The position numbers and the translations under genes are program-made. The notes under the pieces are model-generated. The model saw nothing but the letters and a program-made list of their open reading frames with translations. It was not told the origin of the DNA and did not search any database. Below are positions 31,911 through 44,295 of a stretch of DNA of 64,000 nt, one piece after another. Source of the DNA: Micractinium sp. NFX-FRZ (Eukaryota > Chlorophyta > Trebouxiophyceae > Chlorellales > Chlorellaceae); contig JAPTJF010000228.1 of the NCBI GenBank assembly GCA_029339195.1, positions 1 to 64,000 of the forward strand, given 5' to 3'. Each line of letters opens with the position of its first letter. The first letter of the stretch is position 1.

Positions 31911-34900
31911 ATGTGGGGCAGGGGGCTTGCGGCGGCGACTTTCGCCGCTATCTTGCTGCTGATGGCGGGATGCTGGATGCGCGGCTGCGAGATGGGGGTC
32001 CCGGCAGTGTGGGGGCCACGACTCCTGGGCCCTCAACCCACGCCTGCACCGAGACCAGGTGCGCTTCCCTCCTCCACGATAGAGCACGTGAATAGGCTCC
32101 AGTCAATTACGCAACCAGATGGACACTTGCAGCCAGGGTTGCGACAGCTGGGGAGCCTCCCGCCCTGGGGGCTCCCTTGCGCGTGCAGGCAGGTGCTGCT
32201 GCCTGCACACACACCTGCATCCACTGTTCCCTCCTGGCGCAGACCCCAACTGGATGGAGTGCCATGCGGAGCACGTGGAGGTCATCAAGCAGGCAGACCT
32301 GGCGGAGCAGGTTGGCACGGAAACACGGGCAGCCTATGGCAGCGGGCTATGGGCGCGTCCCCCCATGCCGGGCCCGCCCCGGGCCCACGCATGGGCTAGT
32401 GGGTGTTGCGGGGTAAAATGATCCGCAATTCTGCCAGGAGTGGAAAAAGAGTCCGCGAAGTCAAGCCCAGACGCGGCGAAAAGAAGAGGAGGGGACCGGA
32501 AGGGGGTCCCCATGCATCACTCTGTAGCCGACTGCGGTCGGCTGCTGTCGTAACTCACCTCCCCACCCCACCCTGCCGCCCGTTCCCCTCTCCAACTTCA
32601 ATAGGGTTTCGACCTGCTGTTCTATGGGGACTCCATCACTGAGTCGTGGCAAGGCACCGACCTGTGCCACCCCATCCCCCGCACCCAAGGTATGCGCGGC
32701 TGCCATGCCGGTGTCACCACGTGGCTGCGCCAATACAAACCCCTGCAGGCCACAGGGCTCTGCTCGCCAGGGCGAGGCGAGGCAGCCTTCCCCGGCATTT
32801 GAAGGGAAGGCACAGGCCAGGCTGTCCCTTGATTGCCAAGCTGTTGTTGTGCATTGCTCTGCTGAGCACGGTGCTGCGCTGTGCTGTGCTGCGCTGCGCT
32901 GTGCCTCATGCCCCACGAGCGCACCTCTCATGCATGCTGCTGTGGGCGACGTTTCATGCATGCGTCCCCCTCCCCTCCCTCCAGGCGTGCATGACGTCTT
33001 CTTGAGGCACTACTCCAAGTTCAATGGTGGGCGGGGGTGTCGGTGTGTGTACTGAGAAGGACGGGCTGGGGCAATGGTGATGTGACGGTGGAGCATACAA
33101 CAGCAGCAAAGGTGAACCATGTTCCTAAGTAACACAGTACATTGGAGTTGCATCGTACCTTGGTACAGCCGGTGGCTCCTTGCCCAGCAGCTGTGCTGCC
33201 TGCCCCCGGACCCTGCAGGCGGCGTGATGGCAGTAGGCGGCGACCAAACCGCGCACCTGCTGTGGCGGCTGCAGAACGGCGAGGCGCCGGCTGTCAACAA
33301 GGTGGGCAGGGGCGGTGATGGCATTGTTTGCGGTTGGCCAGAGGAAGTGGTGCTTGGCAGCAAGGCGCCATTGTGCAGCTGCTCCCAGCTCTTTGCTCGA
33401 CTGTTATTACTTTGCCCCACTCCATTCCCGCCTGGCTTGTCCAAATATCATCCTGTGCAGCCCAATGTGGCAGAACTGCTCATCGTGGGACCAAGGGGGC
33501 CGGCACACGGCCTTCCTGTGCACACACCCCTGCATGAAGAGAGTCCCTGCCTTGCCCCTCCCCTCCCCTACCTGCCGCCTGTGCAGCCCAAGGTGGCGGT
33601 CCTGCTGATCGGCACAAACGACCTGGGGGCTGCCGCCGTGGAGGCGCCGGATGTGCACACAGCGGAGGCGGCGGTGATGAGGGCAGTGCCCGGCGTGACG
33701 CTGCGGTGAGCCAGGGCGACAGCTGAAGCTGAGTGCGGGCTAAAGCTGAGTGCGGGCTTGGACTGATGCTGAGGCTGCCCTGAATCTTGGGCTGGCGGAG
33801 GTGGGGCAACAGCTGCCAGCACAGTGAGTGTGGGCATGATTGAGCACTCAATGAGTATGTGCTTGAGGCTGAGGCTGTCCTTGAACCAGGGGCTGGCGGC
33901 GGTGCCGGGTTGATGCTGCGGGGAGGTTGGGGCTCTAAGGCGGAGATGGGCCGGCCGTGTGGGGCAAGGCGGCGGCAAAACAGGCCGGATGCCTTGGGCA
34001 AGCCATGCGGGCGTGAAGCAACTGGGCAGCAGCCTTTTCATAGGTGGCACCATGGCCCTCAATGTGGCCCCTCTTTTTATTGGTGCTCACACCGCACCAC
34101 CGTTTGTTGCCTTCCGTGCCACCGCAGGGTGCTGCAGACGATCCATACAATGAAGGACTTGATGCCCGACACGCACGTCGTTCTGCTGGCGCTGCTGCCC
34201 CGAGGCGGCGGCTACCCCAGCCAGGGCTACCACTGGCCCTCGGTCTACACCGAGTCATTCGACATGGTCAACCTGCACTTCCGGTGAGCACCCAGTAAAC
34301 TCATCCATTCTATATGTGGCACCCAACAACCTCCACCCGTGCAGGGCATGCATGGGCATGGCTCCGTTGTGTGCACAGGCGCCGCTGATGCCCAGCGTGT
34401 GCCCTTCAGCCTGCCAACCCTGCCCATGCCCCTCCTGCCTGCCCGCCGCTACAGGGACTACACCCGCTTGGATGGCCACCTGCATTTCCTGGACTGGTGA
34501 GTAGCTGAAGTTTCCAACTACAAGAGTATGTGAGGGGAGGCCTAGGCAGCCCCTGCTCGGCAGGCTTGCCTGCTTTGTGGACCGAGGCCCTGGGGCGGGG
34601 CAGTGCTCCCCGCCGCCCGCTTCTGTTTCTCCCAGCTGCCATGCTGGCCAGCCCACCCCGCAGCCTGAGCAGCACCCTGCCCCTCACACAGAGCATTCTC
34701 AAGGGACAGACCTTGCAGATGCGCTCCTGCCCTGGCCTCCACCCCCACTGAATTCCTGTTTGCCCCACGTGGCAGCACACATGTCCGCCTGGCATTCTTG
34801 CCTTGTTGCCTCCTCCCCTCCGCTTGCACCCACAGCGGCGAGCGCTTCTTTGCCCGCCATGCTGTCCCAACCCAAGCGAGAGTGAAGAGCAGCACAACTG

Positions 34901-35281
34901 CTCACCTCCTTCAAACAATCTCCTCTCCGCTGCACCCGCAGCGGCGAGCGCTTCCTTGCCCCCGACGGCCGCACCATCCGCGCCGACCTCATGCCCGACG
35001 CTTTGCACCCCAACGCTGCCGGCTACGAGCTGCTGGCAGAGTGCCTGGATCCAATGGTGAGCCCGGAAGGCGCACTTTAGACCATACCAATGGGGTATCC
35101 CATGTGGCCCCCTTCTGTCAGGCATGCCACATGCGGGCACCGTTGGGTGACATGACTGCTGCCCCCCTGTTTGCCCCCTCTTGGTTAATGCCAGGTCACC
35201 AAGCTGATGCAGAGGGCGGGCGACAGCTCAGCAGCGGCAGGCCTGCAGCAGCAGGCGCAGCCTGGTGTGCAACAGGCGTGA
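31911..35281 (+). CDS. Secreted SGNH/GDSL hydrolase, copy A
   Basis: Ten exons (31911-32058, 32243-32310, 32605-32689, 32985-33026, 33219-33301, 33587-33705, 34128-34283, 34455-34496, 34942-35056, 35195-35281) give 314 aa. A hydrophobic N-terminus (LAAATFAAILLLMAG) suggests a signal peptide or anchor. The SGNH blocks are present: GDSITESW with the nucleophile Ser, VGGDQTAHLLWRLQNGE with the oxyanion Gly, LLIGTNDLG with Asn, and MPDALHPNAAGY with the Asp-His pair. The pattern resembles the PAF-acetylhydrolase beta/gamma-like branch, acting as esterase or acetylhydrolase; the substrate is unknown. Introns before exons 6 and 9 each carry a decayed copy of the next exon's start (33453-33490 and 34829-34852). 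A paralog lies tail to tail downstream. Confidence 0.9.
33453..33490 (+). repeat. Decayed copy of SGNH copy-A exon-6 start
   Basis: Acceptor and codons for PxVAxLLI recur 126 bp upstream of the true exon 6 (33587). The copy has lost the catalytic GTND block, so it cannot replace the exon. Confidence 0.8.
34829..34852 (+). repeat. Decayed copy of SGNH copy-A exon-9 start
   Basis: Acceptor and the codons for GERF recur about 107 bp upstream of the true exon 9 (34942). Without the following PDALHP block this copy would remove the catalytic Asp-His pair. Confidence 0.8.
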
Positions 35282-35624
35282 GCGAGCAACATGTCTTCGG
35301 CGTTGGCGGCTGCAGCCGCGGCGCAAGGTGCAGAGAGCCACCACACTGGGTGTGACCTTTGTTTAAATGCGACCAGCATTGGCAGTGCCCCACACGGACG
35401 TGCAGGCGCGCAGCTCCATGTGCGGTTTTCCCCTCGTGTTGATCCCAATTTTGCCCCTTCCTCATTGTCATTCCTCGTGACCCCATCAAGTGAATTTTCC
35501 ACCCCCTCTTCCCCCTCCTGGATCTGCAACACACCTGTGTGTTTTATTACACACAACTGTAGCATCCCAGCCACCCTGAGCGGCCGCTTGCCCACGTTGC
35601 TGCTGCGTCCCACACTTGTGGAGA
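35282..35624. other. Shared 3' region of the SGNH pair
   Basis: 343 bp between the stops of the two convergent SGNH genes. It holds the TGTAA of copy B (35547-35551, minus strand). No TGTAA seen for copy A. Confidence 0.55.
35547..35551 (-). terminator. TGTAA poly(A) signal, SGNH copy B
   Basis: On the minus strand TGTAA lies 74 bp after the copy-B stop. Confidence 0.55.
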
Positions 35625-37244
35625 TTACCGCAGCAGTCGGGTGAGCAGCGCATCCATGCACCGGCCTAGCGCTCGGTAGCCCTCGGCAGACGGGTGCAGC
35701 GCATCGGGCATGAGCGCTGCATCAATCCTGCGCTGCTTCCCCCCAGGAGTGAGGAAGGCGGAGCTGCAGTCGAGGAAGTGCAGGCGGCCGGTGCTGTCGC
35801 GGCCGGCCAGTTTCCTGCAAGGGCAGGCGGGCCGGGGAAGTTCCGGGATGGTCAAGCAGAGCAAGGCAGGCAGGGGTATTCGACATGGCCACCCAGGGAG
35901 GGTGCGCAGGCGGGGGCGGTTGGACAGTTGCGGCCAGAGATGCGGTAGGAGGGGAGGCCAAAGGGCGCAGCAGCCGGGATGGGGAGCAAGGGGACGTGTG
36001 CACAAGGAGGGGAGGCCAGGGGGCACCTGCCCTGCTGGCACTCCCACCTGAGCCGGGCATTGACGCTCTCCAAGGCGGCGGTGTAGGTGGATGGCCATCG
36101 GTGGTCGTTGTCTGCCACCAGCCGCCCTTCGCCGCTGCCGCTGCCACGTGGCAGCAGGCCCAGCAGCACGACGTGCGTGCCCGGCATGCCCTGCTGCACC
36201 ACCTCCGCCGCCTGCTGCACCCTGCGGGGTGGGGGCACCGCGGGGGGGGGGGGGGGGTTGGGGGAACAGAACGACTCTGCATGAGTGTGTGTGTGTGTGT
36301 GTTTGTGTGTGGCGATGCTGGTGGGCAGGGGCAGGGGCGCAGGGAGGCGCGATGCAAGTTACATGCACAACCCTGCATCTTGAACAGTAATATAACGCCC
36401 CCGTGGTCCCCACCTGGATGCCACACCAGGCATCGCAGCCGCGAGCGCCCTGGCAGCCACGGCGCCCCTCTTGCCCTCGCCGGCCGCCCCCAGGTCGTTT
36501 GTGCCGATGAGCAGGAACGCCACCTTGGGCTGCACAGGCAGGAAGGAGAGGGGAGGGGCATGTCACGAGGAAATCCTGCCGAAGTGTGCATAGGTAGGGC
36601 ATGTGCAGGGCCCCAGACCCTTGGCCCCGCACGTGATGACTAGACTGGACTGAGCGGGAAGCAGAGGCCATCCCTCACCACCAGCAGGCAGGCACATGTG
36701 CCTGCATACTACCACTTTACTTGAGTGCACACGGGCCCGCAGCCCACCTTGTGGTGGGCGGGCATGTGCCCGTTCTGCAGCCTCCAAATCAGGTTAGCCA
36801 CCTGGTCCCCCGCAATGCCCAGCACCAGCGGTCGCCGCCGGCCGAACTCCCGCAGCACCGGTGGCACGTCGGCGCACGCCGTCCTAGTGGTGGCGTTGCA
36901 GGGCAAGCAGTGATCTGTCCCCCGCCAGGCCTCCATGATTGAATCACCGTAGAACAGCAGCTGGGGTGCCTGCAAGCAGGCCAGACCGGCGGGCAAAGGC
37001 ATTTGATGAGAGGGTGGACGGGTGGGCGGCAGCGGTGCCTGGCAGCCCCGGCAACAGCCGTTCCACCCACCTGCCTCCGCCGGTCCGCGGCCCTCAGCTC
37101 AGCCGTCAGCTTGGCATTGCACCGCTTCCAAGTAGCGTTCCCATTGCGGGAAGCCGGTGTGGTGCGCTGTGCAAGGCCCAAGGCACAGCAGAAGGCAACA
37201 GACAGCAGCAGCCTGGCGAGGGGCGATGCCCGTCGCTGCATCAT
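35625..37244 (-). CDS. Secreted SGNH/GDSL hydrolase, copy B
   Basis: Five exons (37071-37244, 36748-36969, 36414-36529, 36048-36221, 35625-35814) give 291 aa. The start MMQRRASPLARLLLSVAFCCALGLA is a typical signal peptide. Catalytic blocks: LLFYGDSIMEAWRGTD, GIAGDQVANLIWRLQNG, PKVAFLLIGTNDLGAAGEG, THVVLLGLLPRG and MPDALHPSAEGYRALG. It aligns along its whole length with copy A and shares several intron positions, but copy A has extra introns. An insert rich in Cys (CLPCNATTRTAC) follows GTDH, absent or shorter in copy A; it could form a disulfide in a secreted enzyme. An esterase/acetylhydrolase role is inferred from family only. Confidence 0.9.
36284..36312. repeat. (GT)n microsatellite
   Basis: About 13 GT units in intron 3 of SGNH copy B, with a G-run at 36242-36257 beside it. 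Confidence 0.8.
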
Positions 37245-37520
37245 GCTAGAAATGTCATGCGACCTATGATTGCGCCCGAGCCTCGTCAGAGTGCTGGACA
37301 GCGCAGCGGGCATAGCATAGCGCGCGCTAGCGGGACCCCAGTTTCCTCTGCGGGAGCCCGCTTCTTGAGCACCCGGTGGGTTAGCGCACTTCACATCTTA
37401 CCTGCTAATCAAATCTCTGCCTTCAGGTTTGGTCACGCCAAAGCACACCCCTTGCGTCACGCCAAAGCACACCCCGAGACGTCCCGTTGCAATTCTTGGC
37501 GACAGCCATTGTACAAGTTG
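37245..37520. promoter_or_regulatory. Divergent upstream region, SGNH copy B / small membrane protein
   Basis: 276 bp between divergent modelled starts. Two copies of CACGCCAAAGCACACCCC occur near 37435-37470. No TATA box assigned. Confidence 0.4.
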
Positions 37521-38416
37521 ATGGTCATGCCGATGGTCATGCAAATGAAGGGTCAGGTAGGCTGGCTGCCAGGCCACCGCCGCTGGCGTCGCTGCCGCCT
37601 TGCCTGCCGCCATCCTGCCTGCCGCCATCCTACCAATAGCTCAAATCATCTAGCCTAAACTTGATTGCCAGTTTTGCTAGGCGCATTGCCACAGCCGGCC
37701 GCTCTGTCCCATGCTGATTGCTGCTGTGCCCAGCTCCGCTCCAGCAGGCTGCAGCGCCCTCCACCCTTCCTAGCATGCGCCTCCCCTGCAGGAGCTCGCG
37801 CTACGCCTGGCGCTCATGGCCGGCGCCGCTGTCGCGGTCAACCTGCCGTGCGGCATGTGGCGGGCGCACCTGCGCCGCCTGTCGCCCTCGTGGTTCCTCG
37901 CCATTCACGCCTCCATCCCCGCCGCCATCACCGTGCGCCACGCGTTGAAGCTGCCCAAGGGGGGCGCCATCATAGCGCTGTCCATCGGTTCGGCGGTGCT
38001 GGGGCAGCAGGTGGGCAGGCGGGGTGGAGTGTTGGGCGGAAGGACGGAGGGTGCTCAATGTGCAGCAGGCACAGCTGGGATCCTTGTATCAGTGTCGGGC
38101 TGGCTGGCCGGCTGCCTGGTGGGCGGTCTGGGGAAGGCAGCACTTGTGTGGGGGCACGGCACCACGCCATTCCTCCCACTTTGCATGAAGCTGAAATAGG
38201 ACGTTTGGCTGCTTTGATCACAAGCACCATGCTCCTTCTTACAGCAGGCAGTACCTTTTCAAGCACCACACACGACCGCCCCGCCCCGGCCCTCTTCCAC
38301 TGCAGCTGGGAGTGAAGCTGGAGCGGAGGCGCATGGCGGCACGCAGGCGTGGCGGACACGACGGCAGCAGCACGGCGCCGGCGGGGGCCCTGGCAGCACG
38401 AGCAGGGAGTGAGTGA
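37521..38416 (+). CDS. Small two-to-three-helix membrane protein, unknown function
   Basis: Exon 2 (37792-38010) is the solid part: it encodes LALRLALMAGAAVAVNLPCG, then WRAHLRRLSPSWFLAIHASI, and a second hydrophobic stretch GGAIIALSIGSAVLGQQ. The pattern NLPxGxWR...SxxWFLAIH recalls small prokaryotic membrane proteins of unknown function. Exon 3 (38306-38416) adds a basic tail ending in ARAGSE. Exon 1 (37521-37556, Met-rich, 12 codons) is chosen because its donor GTAGGC and phase fit; another first exon or an organelle presequence further upstream could exist. Total 121 aa with this model. No partner genes are evident, and neighbours are on the opposite strand. Confidence 0.55.
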
Positions 38417-39092
38417 CGCTGGCGCTCGTGGTTACTTACAGCTGCGAGCGCAACAATGGAGACATGACTGTGTTTTAAAGTAGTCGCAAGGATGGGGAAA
38501 AAGAGGCAGTTGGGGCGCACGCAGGGGGAGGCCAGGGGGCTGGAGGGAAGAGGGGTGAAGGTGGTGCCGAGGGGTTGTCATGAGAGAGTTATGAAAGGGG
38601 GCATGGGGACTGCATTAAACAGCTTCGGCTTGTGAGGACTGGGTGAGCGGATGGGGGGCCGCCTGAGAGGAGGCGTGGGATGCAGGCAGGGGTCGCAGGG
38701 ACCGGAAAACCAGGAGAGTGCGAGAGAGGGGCGGCAAGACTGTCGGGAAAAACAGGTGGCGCGGGGCACTGCGGCGTGGGGTAGGCAAGTACAGTCGGTA
38801 GGGCTGAGTGGAAAAGTAGTGCTGATTGCTAGGTACAGGGTGCCGCAATCAAATGGGTAGATGGGGTTGGTGGCATTCGTTTGGGGGACTGGAATCGTGG
38901 GGTTGGTTTGTTGAGGGGAGGGCCCCGTGGCTACAAGGGCCGGGTGGCAGGGCAGGCACGGCACGAGCTGGCGCAGCAGGAGGCCGAGCCTGCAGGCACC
39001 TGCCAGCGGCAGTGCAGGCCTAACGGCGGCATGCTGTGTGCCAAGACGCACACACAACACACGCAGGCAGGGCGTGGGGCTGCCCAGCTGGA
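38417..39092. other. Intergenic, 3' flanks
   Basis: 676 bp between the small membrane protein and the GT4 gene, purine-rich on the plus strand at 38480-38900. A minus-strand TGTAA at about 38434-38438 might serve the GT4 gene, but it is 650 bp past its stop. Confidence 0.45.
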
Positions 39093-42000
39093 CTAGATGC
39101 TGTGCAGGTGCGGCGCCGACTGGATGCTGCGCAGCCCAATGTGATGCTGCTCCTCACGAGCCGGCATGCGGTCCTCGTAAGAATACCTGGTAACCGTCTG
39201 CTGCTGCTGCTGCTGCGGCGGCGGCGGCTGGTGCTCAAGCTCGTACTGCTCCTGCACACTCTGCTGCTGCTGCTGCTGTGGATGGTGCTGCTCATGCTGT
39301 GCATGCTGCTGGTGCACGCTCTGCTCCTCAGCAGACGGGCGCCCGCTGCTGCCCTGCTGCTGCGCCTGCTGCTCACCGGGCGGCGGCAGAGGGCCGCCGT
39401 GCCCCACCCGCTCCAGCCACTGCTCCGTTGCAAAGCTTGCCCGCACGCGCCCCTCCAGCTGCTGCTGCTGGTGCACCTGCCTCAGCTCGGCCAGCGCCAG
39501 CTGCTCCTCCGTCAGCGGCTGCTGCTGCTGCTGCTGCTGCTGCTCGCACTCCCCCTGCTCGGACTGCAGCTGCCACGCGGCCGCCGTGCCCCCGCCGCGG
39601 CCTCCGCCTCCTCCCGCCACCGGCGACGCCAGCGCGCTCCCGCTGCCGCCAAAGCTGTCGCTGCTGGTCCTCTCTGCCAAGGCGCGCTCTGCTGCCGCTG
39701 CCGCCGCCGCCGCCGCCGACAGCGCGTGCTGCTGCCGCGCTTTGACCGCCGCCTTGTGGGCGGCCGCCACGCCGGAGCAGGCCTTGACGGCGGCTGCCGC
39801 CGCCATTTGGGAGTCGGGCAGGGCCTGCAGGCGGAGTGCCATCAGCTCCTGCCTGCAAGCGGTCAGGCTGTACAGCACCCGCTCCAGCTGGGCGACCACA
39901 CGGTCTGGTGTGTACCGCAGCGCGGTCTGGCGGGCCGCCGCCGACAGGCGCGCCGCCAGCGTGGCGTCCTCCAGCACGCTCAGCACGTGCTGCGCCAGCT
40001 CAGCCACGTCGCCAGCTGGCGCCATCAGGCAGTCCATCTGGCGCGTGGCAAAGGAGCTCACACCGGCATTCTCACTGGACACCACCGGCAGCCCAGAAGC
40101 CATTGCCTCCAGCACCTGAAGACATGAAGACAAAGATATGCCAAAGGGGGAGGGGAGGTGTGTGAGACTAGCAGCTTTTCAAGTGGTGCACCAGTCTACA
40201 TGCAGTTGCAGGTGACCAAACTGACGGCTAGGTGCAAGCGGGCGGTTGCCGGCCGACGGCGACTGTGGCATGGCAAGCCCTTGCTCACCGGCATGCCCCA
40301 GGCCTCGTAGCGTGAGGTGAAGAGGAAGCAGTCGTGGCCGCGGTAGTAGGAGGGCAGAGCATCCTGCGCAGGAGCGGCAGGCAGAGGCAGGCAAGGGGGG
40401 CAAGGGGGACTGGCTCAGGAAGGGGGAGGGCAGGCAGGCGGGCAGGCAGGGAAGAGCGCGCAGGGGGTGGTGATGGCCCGAGGCAGAGAGAGAGAGAGAG
40501 CACAATGTGAAAATCGCAGCCAGCGGGCCGACACACGGCAGGCACAGCGTGCCCCAACTCCCCCTTCCCGACGTGCACGCACAACACACCTGGCTGGCTG
40601 CTGTGCATGACATGGCTGCAGAGCGCACAGCCCTCCTCCAATGCAACCTAACCTGTGGCAATGCGCAGTGCCCCCCCACATATGGCCACCGCATGTGCCT
40701 CCCCTCCCCATCGCACTGCTGTGCTGTGCTGTGCTGTGCTGTGCTGTGCTGCGCTGTGCTGTGCTGTGCACACACACACCTGCGGCGGGTTGACATGCAG
40801 GCGGACGGTGAGCCCGCCGCTCTGTATGAGGTGCACCAGCTGCTCAGGCGGTTCCTGCTGGCACACCCAGTGCACCTGCGGGGAGGCAAGGGTAAGGGTG
40901 GGGGTAGCACAGGCTGTTCTTGTTTGTTTCAGGACATGATCGAGGGTTTTGTTGCATGCTTTGGTTCTTTGATGAGGGAGTCCTTCTTGGTAAACAGAAG
41001 AAGTCAGCATCCACTCTTAGTCAACTTTGCCTCAGCACCGCGACTTCGTGGCGGCAAGCATGGGCACACAGCAAGGGAATGCAGGGCATAGCAGGCATGC
41101 GAGCGACTGCCCAATAAGCGTTGCAGCAAGCGCGCGAGTAGGTGGCAGCGAGTGCGTGGCAGGCAGGCAGGCAGGCGGGTGGGAGCCTCCTCCAGGCCTA
41201 CCTCCCTAACAAACAAAACAAATAAAAACACACACAAAAATCCTCCTCCGTGCAGACCTGGATGGGCCTGCTGCGGTTGACCAGCGCCAGGGTGGCAAGG
41301 GCGCAGTCAAAGCCCTTCAGGCTGAGCCCCGGGTTGCCCACCAGCAGCACCGAGGGCAGCTGCTGGCCGTCGGGGCGCGCCGCCTGCACGGGCACAGGCA
41401 CCGGCGCAGGGCACGCATCGTCAGTTGGGGGGCGGCCGGAGCGCGTGCAGCTTGCACAGCCAAAGCTGGGGCTGGGTCTCAGCTGGACCTCTCCCCGCAC
41501 ACGCTCAGACCCCTTTGGCGGCACGACAGGCCTACTGACTCGTCCCCTGCCAGCACCCACGCCATGCCCCAGCCCTGCATGTGTGCTGTCCGCCTCCTGT
41601 GCCCCGCCGGCACCACTCCCGCCCGCCGACCGCCCGCACACGCGCGCACCTGGCCGCCGCGCGCGCCTCCCAGCACGCGGCTGGGCGCCCCCAGCACCGC
41701 GGCCTCCTGGGGCCCCGGCCTGAAGTGCTGGCAGTTCACGCCGTTGTGGACCAGCAGGCAGGAGCGCCCAAACTCTCGGCAGATGATGCTTTGCACCGCC
41801 TCTGCAGCGGGGGGCAGCAGGGAGCAGCGCCCGGCAGGGGCATCGGGGCGGCTGTGAGCGCGCTGGCGGGCGGGCGGGCACAGTGCGGCGCATGCCAATG
41901 TTGATGGCCCTTCTGCGCAGCTGGGTCCCGGCGCAACTCCAGTTGGTGTGCACCAAGCATGGCACGCACGCAGGCAGGTGGATCATGGCGAGAGCAAGAC

Positions 42001-44295
42001 GTCCCGTGGCCTGTCAAACACCCAGCCCCCCCGCCCCCTCCCCCGCACACACTCGAAACACGCACGCGCCTCACGCCTCACGCCCCACCTGACACGGCTG
42101 CCAGCGCCACGGGCAGGTGCATGGCCATGTGGAACAGGTTGTCCTGGGCGGCGTAGTTGCCCGCCTCCCGGAAGCGCACCGGGTCGCCAAACAGCCACTC
42201 GTGGCCCTGCATAGATGGGGAGGGGCAAATGAGCGTGCACGTGTGGGCGGCTGTCAGCAGCAATGCGAAGGCAATGATGGGGAGATGGATCCATGGCAGC
42301 GCTGGGGCAGGGAGCAGACGAGACGGCGCTTTTACGACTTTGCTGCCTCGGCAAACAGGTGGTGACGTGGGCGCGTGCATGTGTGTGTGTGAGAGAGAGG
42401 CAAGAGCAGCAAGCGAGCTGAGCATGCAGCCCCGCTGCGCCGGCTGGGCATACCAGCAAGCGAGCAGGCCGACGCCCTGGCGGCCGCCCTACACCACCCC
42501 ACAGCACCCCTGCGCCTGGAGCCACACCCTCGCCCTGGTGCCGACCTGTTCGTAGTACAGCACGGGTGCGGAGGTGCTGGTGAGCCACTCGGGGACCTGG
42601 TGGAAGATGCCGGTGACGATGGCGTCGCAGCTGTCGACGTCGTAGGCGTCGCGGAAGCGCTGGTCCAGGCGGCACACCACGTCCACGTCCACCTGCGGGG
42701 CGGGGGAGTTCAGCAAAGGGAGACTTAATAATGAGAATTGAGCGTCCAATCATCAGGGGTGGTAGGGTGGCTGGGGGACGGGGGAAGCAGACGATTCCAT
42801 TGATCGAGCGTCCATCTGGGGTGGCAGGGTGGCTGGGTGGATGGGGGTGTGCTGCCACATGCAGCTAGTGCGTGCCAGTGCCACATGTGGGCGCCCGCAT
42901 AGGTCCCGACAGTTTGCACACCCGCCCTGCCAGCGGCTTGCCTGCACATCGCTCCAGGCTGGCACCGCGGTGTCCGCCAGCTCAGACCTGGTCATCGCCA
43001 CCACGTAGTGCCCACGCTGCCGCAGCAGGCGGATCTGCAGGCGGGCAGGCGGGCAGGCGAGGTGGGTGGGTGGGTGAGTGGTCCTGGCGGGGCTCCACAC
43101 TGCCCGTGATGCTTCCGGCCATGCACCACCCGCCAGCCCTCCCCGGCGGCCCTAGAGGAGGCAAAGGAACATCTCCCCCTTGCTCCCTCTCCCACACGCC
43201 TGCCAAGCAAAGTGGAGGATCCTCAGCAGCCGCCCGCTCTCCCCCATGCAGGCCCTCCCTCCCCCCCCGCCTCCCCAGTGCTCGCCTGCTCCAGCATCAT
43301 CTTCAGGCCTCCCGTCACGTTTGCGTGGGGTATGCATACGCCAACCTTGAGCTTGCGGATGGGCGCCAGGTGCGCCTGCCCCGGCTGCGGCGCCATGCTG
43401 CGGTGCGCCTGCTGCACCCAGCTGTCGCCCCAGTCGCACAGCCGGCAGCCCGCGGCCCAGTTGTAGGGGCAGCCTGCGGGGCGGGAGGGCGGTACACATT
43501 GATGCACAGCGGCGGCACGGTGGGCAGACAACGGCGGGGGTCAGGTGTGCGCATGCAGTGCCCGCCAGGCAGGGGCGATCGGCACAGCACATCTGCTGCT
43601 CAACACCGCTCCTGAGAGCCACAGCGCGGCAGCTGCAGCCAGCCCCCCCACTGCCGCTGCAGCCACCCACTGCCGCTGCCTGCAATCGCAGCGGCATTGC
43701 TCACCGCAGCCTGAAAGAGGGGAGTGAGGGTGGAGGAAGGCGGCGGCGGGGCAGGTCAGGCAGCAATAATCACATGGCGGGGCACAGTGCTAGAAGCCAG
43801 TGCAACCGGGCAGGTGCCGCTTGGTGCACGGCCCCCAACCTGATGCGTGAACTTTCGAGTTGAGCACACTCCGCATTGCTGTGAGCCCACCTGGCAGCAA
43901 TGCGGCCCCCAGGCAGCTGTGCAGGGTGTTGCAAGGCCAAGCAGATGGTTGCAGCCCCCAGGCGCACCTGTATAGTGCAGGGTCGGCCCAAAGGGCAGCA
44001 CCGGCGGCGGCGACTTCAGCCCAGCAGCTGCCGAGGCCCTGCCGCCGCCGCCGCCGGTGCGGCCCGTCTGCAGGTCGGCCCCACTCAGAGGCGCCATTGG
44101 CCTCAGAGGGCTGCCATTGCCATCGCAGCCGGTGCCCTGGAGACCGCGCAGCGACCGCCGCTCAGCATGCCGGGTGTTGGTGGTTTCGCTGAAGCCGCTC
44201 TGGACCCCCGCCGCCGCCGGTCCCCCTTCGCGCAAGGAGAAGCGTGGTACAGCGCGGGCAGGAGCGCACTGGAGGAAGCTGCGCTTTCCGCGCAT
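39093..44295 (-). CDS. GT4-family glycosyltransferase (GT-B fold)
   Basis: Exons 43968-44295, 43705-43710 (micro-exon), 43286-43473, 42942-43034, 42546-42692, 42089-42206, 41650-41801, 41258-41383, 40780-40875, 40289-40363 and 39093-40115 join in phase to 783 aa. After a Gly/Arg-rich N-terminal region come the N-lobe (KLKVGVCIPHANVTGGLKMM, where GG binds the donor), VHNGVNCQHFRP, PSVLLVGNPGLSLKGFD, and the C-lobe signature HDCFLFTSRYEAWGMPVLEAM, an EX7E motif that contacts the sugar nucleotide. The last 230 residues are low-complexity Gln/Ala/Ser. Cys pairs near CPYNWAAGCRLCDW precede the N-lobe. Introns 3 and 4 use GCGAGC and GCAAGC donors. Sugar and acceptor are unknown. The six-base micro-exon has good splice sites; skipping it keeps frame, so its use is unsure. 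Confidence 0.87.
40722..40772. repeat. (GTGCT)n pentanucleotide array in GT4 intron
   Basis: About ten imperfect GTGCT units on the plus strand in the intron after exon 9. Here the gene strand reads CACAG, opposite to most other arrays in the window. Confidence 0.8.
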
